DNA of 15,169 bases from the NCBI GenBank assembly GCA_031273305.1, contig JAISSC010000153.1, positions 1-15,169 on the forward strand, in the 5' to 3' direction. The position numbers and the translations under genes were made by a program. Below the pieces are notes generated by a model. That model was not told where the DNA came from, made no database searches, and was given only the letters and a program-made list of their open reading frames with translations. The DNA is from Flavobacteriaceae bacterium (GTDB lineage Bacteria > Bacteroidota > Bacteroidia > Flavobacteriales > Weeksellaceae). Below, in pieces: positions 1 to 8,196 of this stretch. Within the stretch, counting starts at the first letter, position 1, and each line of letters opens with the position of its first letter.

Positions 1-75
1 AACGATGAGCAAAATAAAAATATTGTATGATTATTTAAAATTTTTTTTATAATTCTTCGTTATTCACAGTAAATT

Positions 76-3000
76 ATGAAGAAATATATTAACTTTTTTA
101 TACTGTTTTTTATCTTGAGCTTTGTCTTTTTAGTTAAAGCTCAGACGGTTACAATTAATTGGGAAGGATTAAAACCGGTTTATTATTCTGAAACCAATTC
201 TGAAAAATATCCATATTTTTCCAATAAAAATTATTCATTGGATGAGGGCATCCCTACATTATATTATTCTGAGGAGACAGATTTTTCAGGAAATATTTCT
301 TTAACCAACCTTCAATGGAGCCTTGTTGAAATTTCCCAACTCGGAAGTATTCCCCTCTCCTCCATCCCCGTCGAGGATATTTACTCTGCTTCCATCACCA
401 AAGCCAGAGAGCAAAAATTTCTGTCCGTAACCATCAAAACACTAAAAAGAATAGAAAATACCGTTTATCGGCTAAGCAGTTTTACGATAAACAAAACTTC
501 TTCTTCTTTAAAACCATCCGGAGCATATAATGTTCAACTAAATACCGAAAGTGTTTTACAGAATGGTAATTGGTATAAAATAAAGGTCTCGCAATCGGGT
601 ATTTATAAGATAGATAAAAAAATCCTGCAATCCTTAGGAATCAATATAAATTCTTTAAATCCTAAAACTATCCGTATTTTCGGAAACGGGGGAAAAATGC
701 TGCCTGAACCTACTTCTGATTTCAGATACGATAATTTACAGGAGAATGCTATCGTAGTTTCAGGAGAAGAAGACGGAGTTTTTAATAACGATGATTATAT
801 TTTATTTTATGCTCAGGGGGCGGACTACTGGGCAAGAACTTCTTCTTCCGACGTGAGGCATAAAAAAAACATCTACGAAGACCATGCCTATTACTTTATT
901 AATATAGATCAGGCACCGGGTAAAAGAGTTCCGTCGGTTTCCTACCAGCCTCCCAACTCTACCGTATACACGGAATATGATGATCATCAATTTTTTGAAG
1001 AAGATATACTCAATTTAAATCAGGTGGGAAAAATATGGTTGGGAGAAGATCTGGGCATTAAAAATAATCGGGAAATTGATTTTCCCGTACATGATCTGGT
1101 TGACGGCACTAATATTACATGGAGATATTACTGGGTGTCCAGAAACGGTACGAATGGAAAAGTACAGGTTATGTACAACGGAACTCAAATATATTCCGCC
1201 GTTTTAAATCCTACCAGCAGCGACATAGATTATTCCTTAAGAAACATAACCCAAACCGTCCCTTCCCAAAACAATCAATTAAAGTTCACCCTGAATTTTG
1301 ATAATTCCGCCAATCCTTCGGCTAAATTATACCCCGATTATTTTGAGGTTATTTACAAACAAAAACTTAAGTTCAACGGAAGTCAGATGAATTTCCGAAC
1401 CTTTGACAACATAGAAAATGGGAATATTTACGGTTTTAATTTCATCCCTTCGGAAGATTTTGAAGTCTGGGACGTATCGGATAATGTAAACGCCCGCAGG
1501 CTGGAAAAAGCTACAGGCTCATACAATTTTTCTTATCAATTTTCATCCGGAACTTTCAAAAACGAACTGGTGGCATTTAAACCAAGTGCCGCTTATACAC
1601 CCGAAATTGTAGGAAAGATTCCCAACCAGTCACTGCATTCCATCTCAGACGTTGATTATATTATCATAACAGTTCCTGAATTTATCTCTCAAGCCAACAG
1701 GGTAAAGAATCTCCATCAATCGAAAAACAACCTGAACGTAGAAGTGGTTACAGCAGACCAGATTTACAACGAATTTAGTTCAGGAGGACAAGATTTAGCC
1801 GGAATCCGAGACTTCTTGCGTTATTTATATAAAAAGGACGATGGAAAATTAAAATATGTATTGTTATTTGGTTCTTGTTCCTATGATTTTAAAAATAAAA
1901 CCGGTTACGGACATAATCTGATTCCTACTTACCAGAGCTATAACAGCACAGGACTTAGCTATTCCTTTGCCACAGACGATTTTATCACCATCTTGGATGA
2001 CAATGAAGCCAACATGATAGGGAATGATGCCAATCTTTCAGCCTCTCAACTGGACATCGCCGTAGGGAGAATGATAGCTAAAAATATTTCTGAGGCTACT
2101 CTTTGCGCAGATAAAACCGTTAAATACGACAACGGCAGTGCTCCTAAGGGTTCTCCTTTCGGTGACTGGAGATTTAAAACCTCTCTTATTGTAGATATTG
2201 ACGGTAGCAGCTATAATTTTCACAAATCCCTTGAAGAGACCATTTCACAAAATATTTTTGAGGCTTCCCTTCCGGAATATACCTTGCGGAAACTTTACCT
2301 CGATTCTTTTAAAGCTGATTATACAACAGGCGGACCACGGTTCCCTCAGGTTGTAGAAGCCATAAAAAATGCATTCAACAACGGAAATTTGGTAATTAAC
2401 TATTTCGGACACGGAGGGCCTGTTTCTATTTCCCAATACAGGGTATTTCATAAGGAAGAACTCCCGAATTTAACCAATTTCAATAACGATTTTTCACGAT
2501 TGCCTCTCTTTATTACTGTTTCCTGCGATGCTTCCGTATGGGATAACCCTGCCTTAAATTCATTAGGAGACCTGCTATATCTTAAAGAAAACGGCGGAGC
2601 AGGTTCGTCAATAACCACGAATAGGGCAATATCCATCAGTTATGGTCTTACCATAAATCCTATTATTATAAAAAATATTTTCACCAAAGAGTCTGACGGA
2701 AAAAAATTTATCCCTTTAGGTGAGGCTCTACGGTTATCCAAAAAAGAATATTTAAATGGCGATAATCAAAAGGTAACCTTGTTGGGAGACCCGGCACAGG
2801 CATTGGCTAAACCTAAGAGAGAAATAAAACTGACAAAAATTAACGGAACAGATGCCGGTTCATTTTCAGGAACCATCAGAGCTTTGGACTTTGTTACTCT
2901 GGAGGGAGAGGTATTGGATGAATCAGGAACTCCGGACACTTCTTTCACCGGAAATATACAAACTACTCTTTATGGTAAACCAGTAGATAAAAAAACGCTC

Positions 3001-3963
3001 AACAACTTTAACGCCGGCTATCTCAATCCTCCTATGGAATATAAAGAGCAAATTAATGCCATATATAAAGGAGGTTCTCAGGTAAAAAACGGAAATTTCA
3101 AGATAGAATTTTATGTCCCTAAAGATATTAACTACGAAACAGGAAACGGAAAGCTCATCCTGTATGCCGATAATTCCCAAACAGATGCTTTCCAATATAA
3201 ACCTGACCTAAAAATAGGAGACATCAATCCTGACGGAATCAACGACGACGAAGGTCCGAAAATAGGGTTATACATGAATAACCTTAACTTTGCCAACGGA
3301 GGAATTACAGACAGGTCTCCTTATTTATTAGCCTGCGTCACCGACAGCACCGGGATAAACTCTACCGGACTGGGCATCGGGCATGATATTACCGGAATAT
3401 TGGACTATAACACGAACGGAACCATAATACTCAACGATTCTTACATCGGGGGAGAATCTTCTCCGTGCCTTAATCCGAAATTAAAAGACTACCAAAAAGG
3501 AAAGGTATGGTATAGATTATATGATCTGGAACCCGGAAATCATTCAATTAAATTTAAAGTTTGGGACATAAACAATAATTCTTCAACCGCTACGTTAGAC
3601 TTTATAGTAGTTGAAAATGGAGATCAGGGGTTAATTATAAAAAGATTATTAAACTGGCCTAACCCTTTCACTACCAAAACATTCTTTCATTTCGAGCACA
3701 ATTGTCCTGATATTCTGGAAGCTCAAGTACAAATTTTTACCGTTTCAGGGAAATTAGTGAAAACTATAAATAAGATGGTTACTTCCGAGCCGTTTTATGA
3801 GGGATACAGGACAGATAAATACGGAATAGAATGGGACGGACTGGATGACTTTGGAGACAAAATAGGAAAAGGAGTATACATTTACCGTATAAAGGTAAAG
3901 GGAACTTCCGACATGTGTAGAGGCTCAGTTTCCCAGATAGAGAAACTGGTTATATTAAAATAA
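76..3963 (+). CDS. porU: Type IX secretion system sortase PorU
   Basis: This is the C25-family (gingipain-like) cysteine protease of the T9SS. It acts on the cell surface, where it cuts the C-terminal signal from secreted cargo and helps attach cargo to lipopolysaccharide. An N-terminal signal peptide (about residues 1-22, ending VKAQ) is visible. A large beta-rich region follows, then the peptidase domain from about residue 535 to 910. The catalytic histidine is His779 in YFGHGG and the nucleophile is Cys817 in TVSCDASVWDNP. The C-terminus (about 1190-1295) carries LNWPNPF and GxGVYIYRIKVKG, the FlgD/Ig-like fold of T9SS C-terminal domains, which PorU is known to keep uncleaved. The 1295-residue length suits flavobacterial PorU. 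In Flavobacterium gldJ usually lies just upstream; that region is outside the window. One oddity is GSCSYDF at 599-605, where I expect GD-x-SYD. The ATG at 76 directly precedes the signal peptide. Confidence 0.95.
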   Translation: MKKYINFFILFFILSFVFLVKAQTVTINWEGLKPVYYSETNSEKYPYFSNKNYSLDEGIPTLYYSEETDFSGNISLTNLQWSLVEISQLGSIPLSSIPVEDIYSASITKAREQKFLSVTIKTLKRIENTVYRLSSFTINKTSSSLKPSGAYNVQLNTESVLQNGNWYKIKVSQSGIYKIDKKILQSLGININSLNPKTIRIFGNGGKMLPEPTSDFRYDNLQENAIVVSGEEDGVFNNDDYILFYAQGADYWARTSSSDVRHKKNIYEDHAYYFINIDQAPGKRVPSVSYQPPNSTVYTEYDDHQFFEEDILNLNQVGKIWLGEDLGIKNNREIDFPVHDLVDGTNITWRYYWVSRNGTNGKVQVMYNGTQIYSAVLNPTSSDIDYSLRNITQTVPSQNNQLKFTLNFDNSANPSAKLYPDYFEVIYKQKLKFNGSQMNFRTFDNIENGNIYGFNFIPSEDFEVWDVSDNVNARRLEKATGSYNFSYQFSSGTFKNELVAFKPSAAYTPEIVGKIPNQSLHSISDVDYIIITVPEFISQANRVKNLHQSKNNLNVEVVTADQIYNEFSSGGQDLAGIRDFLRYLYKKDDGKLKYVLLFGSCSYDFKNKTGYGHNLIPTYQSYNSTGLSYSFATDDFITILDDNEANMIGNDANLSASQLDIAVGRMIAKNISEATLCADKTVKYDNGSAPKGSPFGDWRFKTSLIVDIDGSSYNFHKSLEETISQNIFEASLPEYTLRKLYLDSFKADYTTGGPRFPQVVEAIKNAFNNGNLVINYFGHGGPVSISQYRVFHKEELPNLTNFNNDFSRLPLFITVSCDASVWDNPALNSLGDLLYLKENGGAGSSITTNRAISISYGLTINPIIIKNIFTKESDGKKFIPLGEALRLSKKEYLNGDNQKVTLLGDPAQALAKPKREIKLTKINGTDAGSFSGTIRALDFVTLEGEVLDESGTPDTSFTGNIQTTLYGKPVDKKTLNNFNAGYLNPPMEYKEQINAIYKGGSQVKNGNFKIEFYVPKDINYETGNGKLILYADNSQTDAFQYKPDLKIGDINPDGINDDEGPKIGLYMNNLNFANGGITDRSPYLLACVTDSTGINSTGLGIGHDITGILDYNTNGTIILNDSYIGGESSPCLNPKLKDYQKGKVWYRLYDLEPGNHSIKFKVWDINNNSSTATLDFIVVENGDQGLIIKRLLNWPNPFTTKTFFHFEHNCPDILEAQVQIFTVSGKLVKTINKMVTSEPFYEGYRTDKYGIEWDGLDDFGDKIGKGVYIYRIKVKGTSDMCRGSVSQIEKLVILK

Positions 3964-3966
3964 ATT

Positions 3967-3974
3967 TATATTTG
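3967..3974 (+). promoter_or_regulatory. Candidate Bacteroidota -7 element ahead of porV
   Basis: TATATTTG matches the TAnnTTTG -7 consensus of the Bacteroidota primary sigma factor at all fixed positions and would give a leader of roughly 40 bases before the porV ATG at 4024. No convincing TTG -33 element lies at the right distance, and the DNA is AT-rich, so a chance match is possible. If real, porV has its own promoter as well as read-through from porU. Confidence 0.3.
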
Positions 3975-4023
3975 TAAAAAAATTATACTATAATTAAATA
4001 AAATACTTAACTAAAAATAATTC

Positions 4024-5184
4024 ATGAAAAAAAGAATTTTGATTCTGACCATGCTATGTTTCACCGCTTTTCAAGCTCAAGATAGAAATTACGCTATCGT
4101 CACAGGTGCTCCGTTCTTACGAATCTCCCCCGATGCCCGTTCCGGAGGTTTAGGAGATCAGGGGGTGGCAACTTCTCCTGACGGATTTTCACAGTTTTGG
4201 AATCCTTCCAAATATGTATTCGGTACTAGTTATTCCGGGATTGGAGTATCTTATACCCCTTATATGAATAAACTGACCAATGACGTATTCCTGCTAAACG
4301 GAACCTTTTACACGTTTTTGGGAGAAGAAGAAAGAAGCACCTTAGGAGCCAGTATTTACTATTTCAATATGGGTGAAATTCAATTAAACGAGTTGCTTGG
4401 CAACAATATCGTGGAAAAAGGAATCTCCAAACCCAACGAATTTGCAATTGACTTGTCCTATGGCTTAAAACTAGCCGATGTTTATTCAATGGCGGTTACT
4501 GCACGATACATCCGTTCCGACCTGTACAACAATGTAGATAATTCTTCCGCACAAACCAAAGCAGCAAATACATTTGCTGTGGATGTTACAGGTTACTTTC
4601 AATCCGAAAAGACCGATGTTTTCGGTGATTATCAGGGAAAATGGAGAGCCGGCTGGGGGCTTTTTAATATGGGTCCCAAACTGGATTATTCCGACAGCAA
4701 AGAGAACTCCAGTTTTCTACCGACCAACTTGAGATTGGGAGTTGGGTATGACCTGTATTTTGATGAAGAAAATAAATTCGGCGTAACCCTTGAAGCCTCT
4801 AAACTGTTGGTTCCTGCTCCCGAAGAAGTGACAGACGCTTCCGGAAACAGATATTACCAGATTCCTGATAAAAGTTTTATCTCCGGGATGTTTAGCTCTT
4901 TCGGTAACAAAGATATGGTTAAAGAGATAACTTACAGTATATCAGGAGAATATGTATTTAATAATGCCTTTGCTTTCCGTGCCGGATATTTTTACGAAAG
5001 CCCTGAGAAAGGAGCAAGACAATACCTGACCTTAGGCGCAGGACTTAAATATCAGTCTTTTGGCGTTGATTTTTCATACTTAATCACCACTTCCAGTATA
5101 AATAATGCACTGGATAATACCTTACGGTTCGGATTAACATGGGATTTCGGCGGAGAAACTTCCAACTCTCTGGATAACTATTAA
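4024..5184 (+). CDS. porV: Type IX secretion system outer-membrane barrel PorV (LptO)
   Basis: PorV is an outer-membrane beta-barrel of the FadL-like type. It collects cargo from the SprA translocon and presents it to the PorU sortase in the attachment complex. The protein is 386 residues with a signal peptide of about 19 residues (ending AFQAQ). It then has the characteristic start of mature PorV, with GAPFLRISPDARSGGLGD at about 28-45 and the TSPDGFSQFWNPSKY segment after it. The rest alternates amphipathic strands and ends with an aromatic, barrel-closing LRFGLTWDF near the C-terminus. It lies 60 bases after porU on the same strand and is followed by a strong terminator, so porU-porV is probably one unit with a possible internal promoter. 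Length and motifs are normal and I see no damage. Confidence 0.95.
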   Translation: MKKRILILTMLCFTAFQAQDRNYAIVTGAPFLRISPDARSGGLGDQGVATSPDGFSQFWNPSKYVFGTSYSGIGVSYTPYMNKLTNDVFLLNGTFYTFLGEEERSTLGASIYYFNMGEIQLNELLGNNIVEKGISKPNEFAIDLSYGLKLADVYSMAVTARYIRSDLYNNVDNSSAQTKAANTFAVDVTGYFQSEKTDVFGDYQGKWRAGWGLFNMGPKLDYSDSKENSSFLPTNLRLGVGYDLYFDEENKFGVTLEASKLLVPAPEEVTDASGNRYYQIPDKSFISGMFSSFGNKDMVKEITYSISGEYVFNNAFAFRAGYFYESPEKGARQYLTLGAGLKYQSFGVDFSYLITTSSINNALDNTLRFGLTWDFGGETSNSLDNY

Positions 5185-5217
5185 TACTTAAAAATCTGAC
5201 TTTTTTCAAATCTTTAT

Positions 5218-5251
5218 AAAAATCACTCATCATATAAGAGTGATTTTTTTT
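5218..5251 (+). terminator. Rho-independent terminator after porV
   Basis: A perfect 8-bp stem (AATCACTC at 5221-5228 with GAGTGATT at 5238-5245), extended by flanking A-T pairs, encloses a 9-base loop and runs into a T tract. It closes the porU-porV unit and separates it from the phosphoesterase gene at 5274. Confidence 0.85.
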
Positions 5252-5273
5252 ATTTTTACAAAAACTAAAATGT

Positions 5274-6287
5274 ATGTTCTCTCAAGACAAGTTAATTGAA
5301 ATAAAACAACTACTAAAAACCAAAAAGAATATCCTTATACTTACCCATCAAAATCCGGATGGAGATGCAATAGGCTCCTCGTTAGGATTGCAACATTTTT
5401 TGACGAACATGGGAGTACAATCGACTATCATTGTTCCCAATGAATTTCCAAAATTCCTGAAATGGATGCCCAATGCCAAAAATATCATCATTGCCGAATA
5501 CAGGGTAAAATTCACGGAAATCGCATTTGCAAAAGCAGACTTAATTTTTTGTCTGGATTTTAACACTGCTCCGCGTATCAATCATTTGGAATCTAAACTA
5601 ACGGATTCACGAGCGGTTAAAATACTTATAGACCACCATCAGGAACCCGACCTGTTCGATTATGTTTACTCGGATACTTCCCAACCTGCAACCTGCCAAA
5701 TGATCTACAAATTCATTGAAGCCTTAGGGGAAGATTCAAAAATTGATGAAAATACTGCCTGTTGTCTTTATACAGGATTATTGACCGATACCGGAAGTTT
5801 CCGTTTCAGGAACACAACGGCTGAAACCCACAGGATAATTGCCTCACTGTTGGAAAAGGGAGTTTATCCGGATATGGTCGCCTCTCATGTCTTGGACAAC
5901 AATACACCAGGGCGTATTAAACTTTTAGGGACTGTACTAAATTCTATTGAGATCATTCCGGAAAAAAATACCGCCATTTTATACCTGACAAAAGAGCAAC
6001 TCTTAGAATTTGGCTATCAGAAAGGAGATACCGATGGTTTTGTCAATTATGGATTATCCATCACAGACATCAAATTTACAGCTTTCTTCATGGAAGACCT
6101 CCAACATGATTTTATAAAAATATCATTCCGTTCCAAAGGAGATTTTGATGTAAACCAATTTTCGAGAGATTATTTTAACGGAGGAGGACACATCAATGCT
6201 GCCGGAGGAAGAAGTGAACTTTCTCTTAAAAATGCCATTTATAAATTTAAAACCATTGTTATAAACGAAATTGATGAAATTACTTAA
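5274..6287 (+). CDS. DHH/DHHA1 family phosphoesterase, NrnA-like
   Basis: This is a cytoplasmic metal-dependent phosphoesterase of the DHH family. The closest described role is NrnA-type degradation of nano-RNA and/or dephosphorylation of 3'-phosphoadenosine 5'-phosphate; related members hydrolyse cyclic dinucleotides, so the substrate is inferred. The motifs run in the expected order: THQNPDGDAIGS at 24-35 (His25, Asp29, Asp31), the Asp95 motif CLDFN, the signature DHH at 120-122, and LLTDTGSFRF with Asp172. The DHHA1 substrate motif GGGHINAAGG (His306) sits near the C-terminus. All metal-binding positions are present and 337 residues is a normal NrnA length. The gene starts after the porV terminator. 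Its 3' end overlaps gldI by 14 bases, so the two are probably translated as a pair. An ATG at 5270 is in another frame and is not the start. Confidence 0.92.
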   Translation: MFSQDKLIEIKQLLKTKKNILILTHQNPDGDAIGSSLGLQHFLTNMGVQSTIIVPNEFPKFLKWMPNAKNIIIAEYRVKFTEIAFAKADLIFCLDFNTAPRINHLESKLTDSRAVKILIDHHQEPDLFDYVYSDTSQPATCQMIYKFIEALGEDSKIDENTACCLYTGLLTDTGSFRFRNTTAETHRIIASLLEKGVYPDMVASHVLDNNTPGRIKLLGTVLNSIEIIPEKNTAILYLTKEQLLEFGYQKGDTDGFVNYGLSITDIKFTAFFMEDLQHDFIKISFRSKGDFDVNQFSRDYFNGGGHINAAGGRSELSLKNAIYKFKTIVINEIDEIT

Positions 6288-6828
6288 GCTGTTTTTATCC
6301 CTGACCTTCGCCTTGATTTTGTACAGTTGCCAGAAAAAAGAAGTCTTTCAACCCATAGACTCTAAATCCGATTCCGATTATTTGAAAAACTCTCAGGAAT
6401 ATTCAAAAGCCAGAGAAGAAAACGAACGAAAATACTTACAAAAATGGGTCAACAAACAGGAAGATTCCCTGAATTATACGTTTCAACCTACATCTTCCGG
6501 TATCTGGATACGCTTTATTGAAGAAAAAAATCAGCCTAAGGCGAAGAATAATGACTGGGTAAAATATACTGCGGAAATAAAGACATTATCTAATGAGGTT
6601 ATCTACACAACGACCGAATTTGGGGAAAGGCAGGGATTTTTAGGGAAATTCAAAGAAACAAGAGGAATTGAAAGCGGTCTTTATACGATGGGAAAAGGAG
6701 ATGTTGCGGAACTGGTTCTCCCCTCCTTCACCGCTTACGGGCTTTATGGAGATGATAATAAGATCGGGGCAAATGTTCCTCTGCTAATTACCCTTACCCT
6801 ACATGACGTAAAAACTCAACAACGATAG
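6274..6828 (+). CDS. gldI: Gliding motility lipoprotein GldI, FKBP-type fold
   Basis: GldI is a lipoprotein needed for gliding motility and T9SS function in Flavobacterium, thought to help fold Gld/Spr or secreted proteins outside the cytoplasm. Residues 1-19 are a lipoprotein signal ending LYSC, with the lipidated Cys19. The residues just after it (QKKEV) are not acid-rich, which argues against surface export. A charged helical stretch (about 30-60) precedes an FKBP-fold domain (about 80-184). The positions matching FKBP12 Asp37 and Trp59 appear to be Tyr111 and Ile132, while the FKBP12 Tyr82 equivalent is kept as Tyr155. Isomerase activity may therefore be weak or absent. I chose the ATG at 6274; an in-frame TTG at 6271 directly before it is a less likely start. 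The gene overlaps the phosphoesterase gene by 14 bases. GldI versus another FKBP lipoprotein is judged from N-terminal layout and genome context. Confidence 0.85.
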   Translation: MKLLKLFLSLTFALILYSCQKKEVFQPIDSKSDSDYLKNSQEYSKAREENERKYLQKWVNKQEDSLNYTFQPTSSGIWIRFIEEKNQPKAKNNDWVKYTAEIKTLSNEVIYTTTEFGERQGFLGKFKETRGIESGLYTMGKGDVAELVLPSFTAYGLYGDDNKIGANVPLLITLTLHDVKTQQR

Positions 6829-6834
6829 CAAATT

Positions 6835-8100
6835 TTATCCAAAAGTATCAAATGCCGCACGTTCCAGACTTTCTCTATGGTCGGGATGGGCTATGGAAAT
6901 CAAAGCCTTTGCCCTTTCCTTTAAATCCTTTCCATATAAATTGACCATTCCGTATTCTGTCACGATATAATGAACATGAGCACGGGTAGTAACCACTCCT
7001 GCTCCCGGTTTTAACGTCGGAGTGATCTTTGACTGTCCTTTGCCGGTCACTGAGGTCAGAGCAACTATTGGCTTTCCTCCTTCCGACAGGGAGGCTCCTC
7101 GTATAAAATCCATCTGCCCTCCTACTCCGGAATACATCCGGCTCCCGATGCTGTCCGCACAAACCTGACCTGTCAAATCAATTTCAATTGCGCTGTTAAT
7201 TGCCGTAACTTTCGGGTTTTGACGGATAATGGCAGTATCATTGGTATAGTCTGCCCCCATCATCGCCACTCCCGGATTATCATCTACAAAATCATATAAT
7301 TCCCGCGTTCCTGTGGCAAAAGTTGAAACAATCTTTCCGGGATGTATCTTCTTTTTTAAGTTGTTGATGACCCCACTTTTTACCAGAGGAATGATTCCAT
7401 CCGAAAACATTTCTGTATGTATCCCCAAGTCTTTATGGTTTCCCAGACAGGAAAGTACCGCATTGGGTATTCCTCCGATTCCCAACTGAAGCGTGGCTCC
7501 GTCTTCTACAATATCCGTAATATATTTCCCGATGGAACGTTCCATTTCTGTTAAAGGCTGTATCGGAATTTCCTTAACAGGGTCAGTACACCATGTAGCA
7601 AGAGTAATTGAACTTTCATGAATAAAACTATCTCCGTGAGATCTTGGCATATTGGGATTTACCTGTGCTATTACATACCGGGCATTCTCAATAGCCACCT
7701 TAGTCGCTTCCACTGACAGTCCCAATGAGCAATATCCATGAGCATCCGGAGGAGATACCTGTATTAAAACTCCGTCTATCGGCTTTATTTTTTTCTTAAT
7801 TAACAGGGCTATTTCACTCAAAAAAACAGGAACATACTGAGTACGTGTTTTATGCACATATGGACGTATATTAGCCCCAATAAAAAAATTATCTGTTTTA
7901 AAACTTTTCTCAAACTCAGGCAGGGAATATCTGGAGCTACCCTCCGTATGAATATGGCAAAACTCCACATCTACCAATTCTTCATGTCTGTCCACTAACG
8001 CATCCACCAATCTGCCGGGAGTGCAAACTGCTCCGTGTATGTAAATCCTGTCATACGAATTAACCCTTTTCACCGCCTCTGAAGCCTCTATATAATTCAT
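6835..8100 (-). CDS. Acetyl-CoA hydrolase / CoA-transferase family protein
   Basis: This is a cytoplasmic class I CoA-transferase of the acetyl-CoA hydrolase/4-hydroxybutyrate CoA-transferase group, which moves CoA between acetate (or another short acid) and an acyl-CoA through a glutamyl-CoA intermediate. The 421-residue protein has the N-terminal CoA-transferase half (to about 200), including QVSPPDAHGYCSLG at about 133-146. The C-terminal half has the glycine loop QLGIGGIPNAV and then HTEMFSDG, whose Glu230 is the expected catalytic glutamate. GVGGQMDFIRGA and the VTEYGMVNLYGKDL segment are typical of the family. The true substrate cannot be told from sequence. The gene is convergent with gldI, with only 6 bases between stop codons and no terminator in the gap, and divergent from the cyclophilin-FKBP gene, so it is transcribed alone. 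Confidence 0.9.
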   Translation of the reverse strand: MNYIEASEAVKRVNSYDRIYIHGAVCTPGRLVDALVDRHEELVDVEFCHIHTEGSSRYSLPEFEKSFKTDNFFIGANIRPYVHKTRTQYVPVFLSEIALLIKKKIKPIDGVLIQVSPPDAHGYCSLGLSVEATKVAIENARYVIAQVNPNMPRSHGDSFIHESSITLATWCTDPVKEIPIQPLTEMERSIGKYITDIVEDGATLQLGIGGIPNAVLSCLGNHKDLGIHTEMFSDGIIPLVKSGVINNLKKKIHPGKIVSTFATGTRELYDFVDDNPGVAMMGADYTNDTAIIRQNPKVTAINSAIEIDLTGQVCADSIGSRMYSGVGGQMDFIRGASLSEGGKPIVALTSVTGKGQSKITPTLKPGAGVVTTRAHVHYIVTEYGMVNLYGKDLKERAKALISIAHPDHRESLERAAFDTFG

Positions 8101-8167
8101 AAATTCAAATTTTTATATTTTATAAAAGTATAACATTTTTAATAATTAAAGATATGATTAATTTTAG

Positions 8168-8175
8168 TAATTTTG
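8168..8175 (+). promoter_or_regulatory. Candidate -7 element for the cyclophilin-FKBP gene
   Basis: TAATTTTG fits TAnnTTTG and lies 21 bases before the ATG at 8197, in the 96-base divergent gap between the CoA-transferase and this gene. A promoter for the plus-strand gene must lie near here because the upstream gene runs the other way. No clear TTG -33 box is visible, so the exact element is uncertain. Confidence 0.4.
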
Positions 8176-8196
8176 AGGCTTTAAACAATTTTTTTT

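Noticed and set aside
1..75. Possible promoter before porU
   Set aside because: A TTG at 23-25 is present but no TAnnTTTG element follows at a proper distance; porU may instead be read through from an upstream gene outside the window.
3649..3963. PorU C-terminus considered as a cleavable T9SS sorting signal
   Set aside because: PorU is known to keep its C-terminal domain as part of the attachment complex, and the similarity to type A sorting domains reflects the shared fold.
6875..7162. 95-residue minus-strand frame within the CoA-transferase gene
   Set aside because: It is an out-of-frame shadow of the C-terminal half of the CoA-transferase, with low-complexity Arg/Ser-rich sequence.
8101..8196. 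Minus-strand promoter for the CoA-transferase gene
   Set aside because: Only imperfect matches to TAnnTTTG exist on that strand (for example AAAATTTG close to the start codon), not better than expected in AT-rich DNA.
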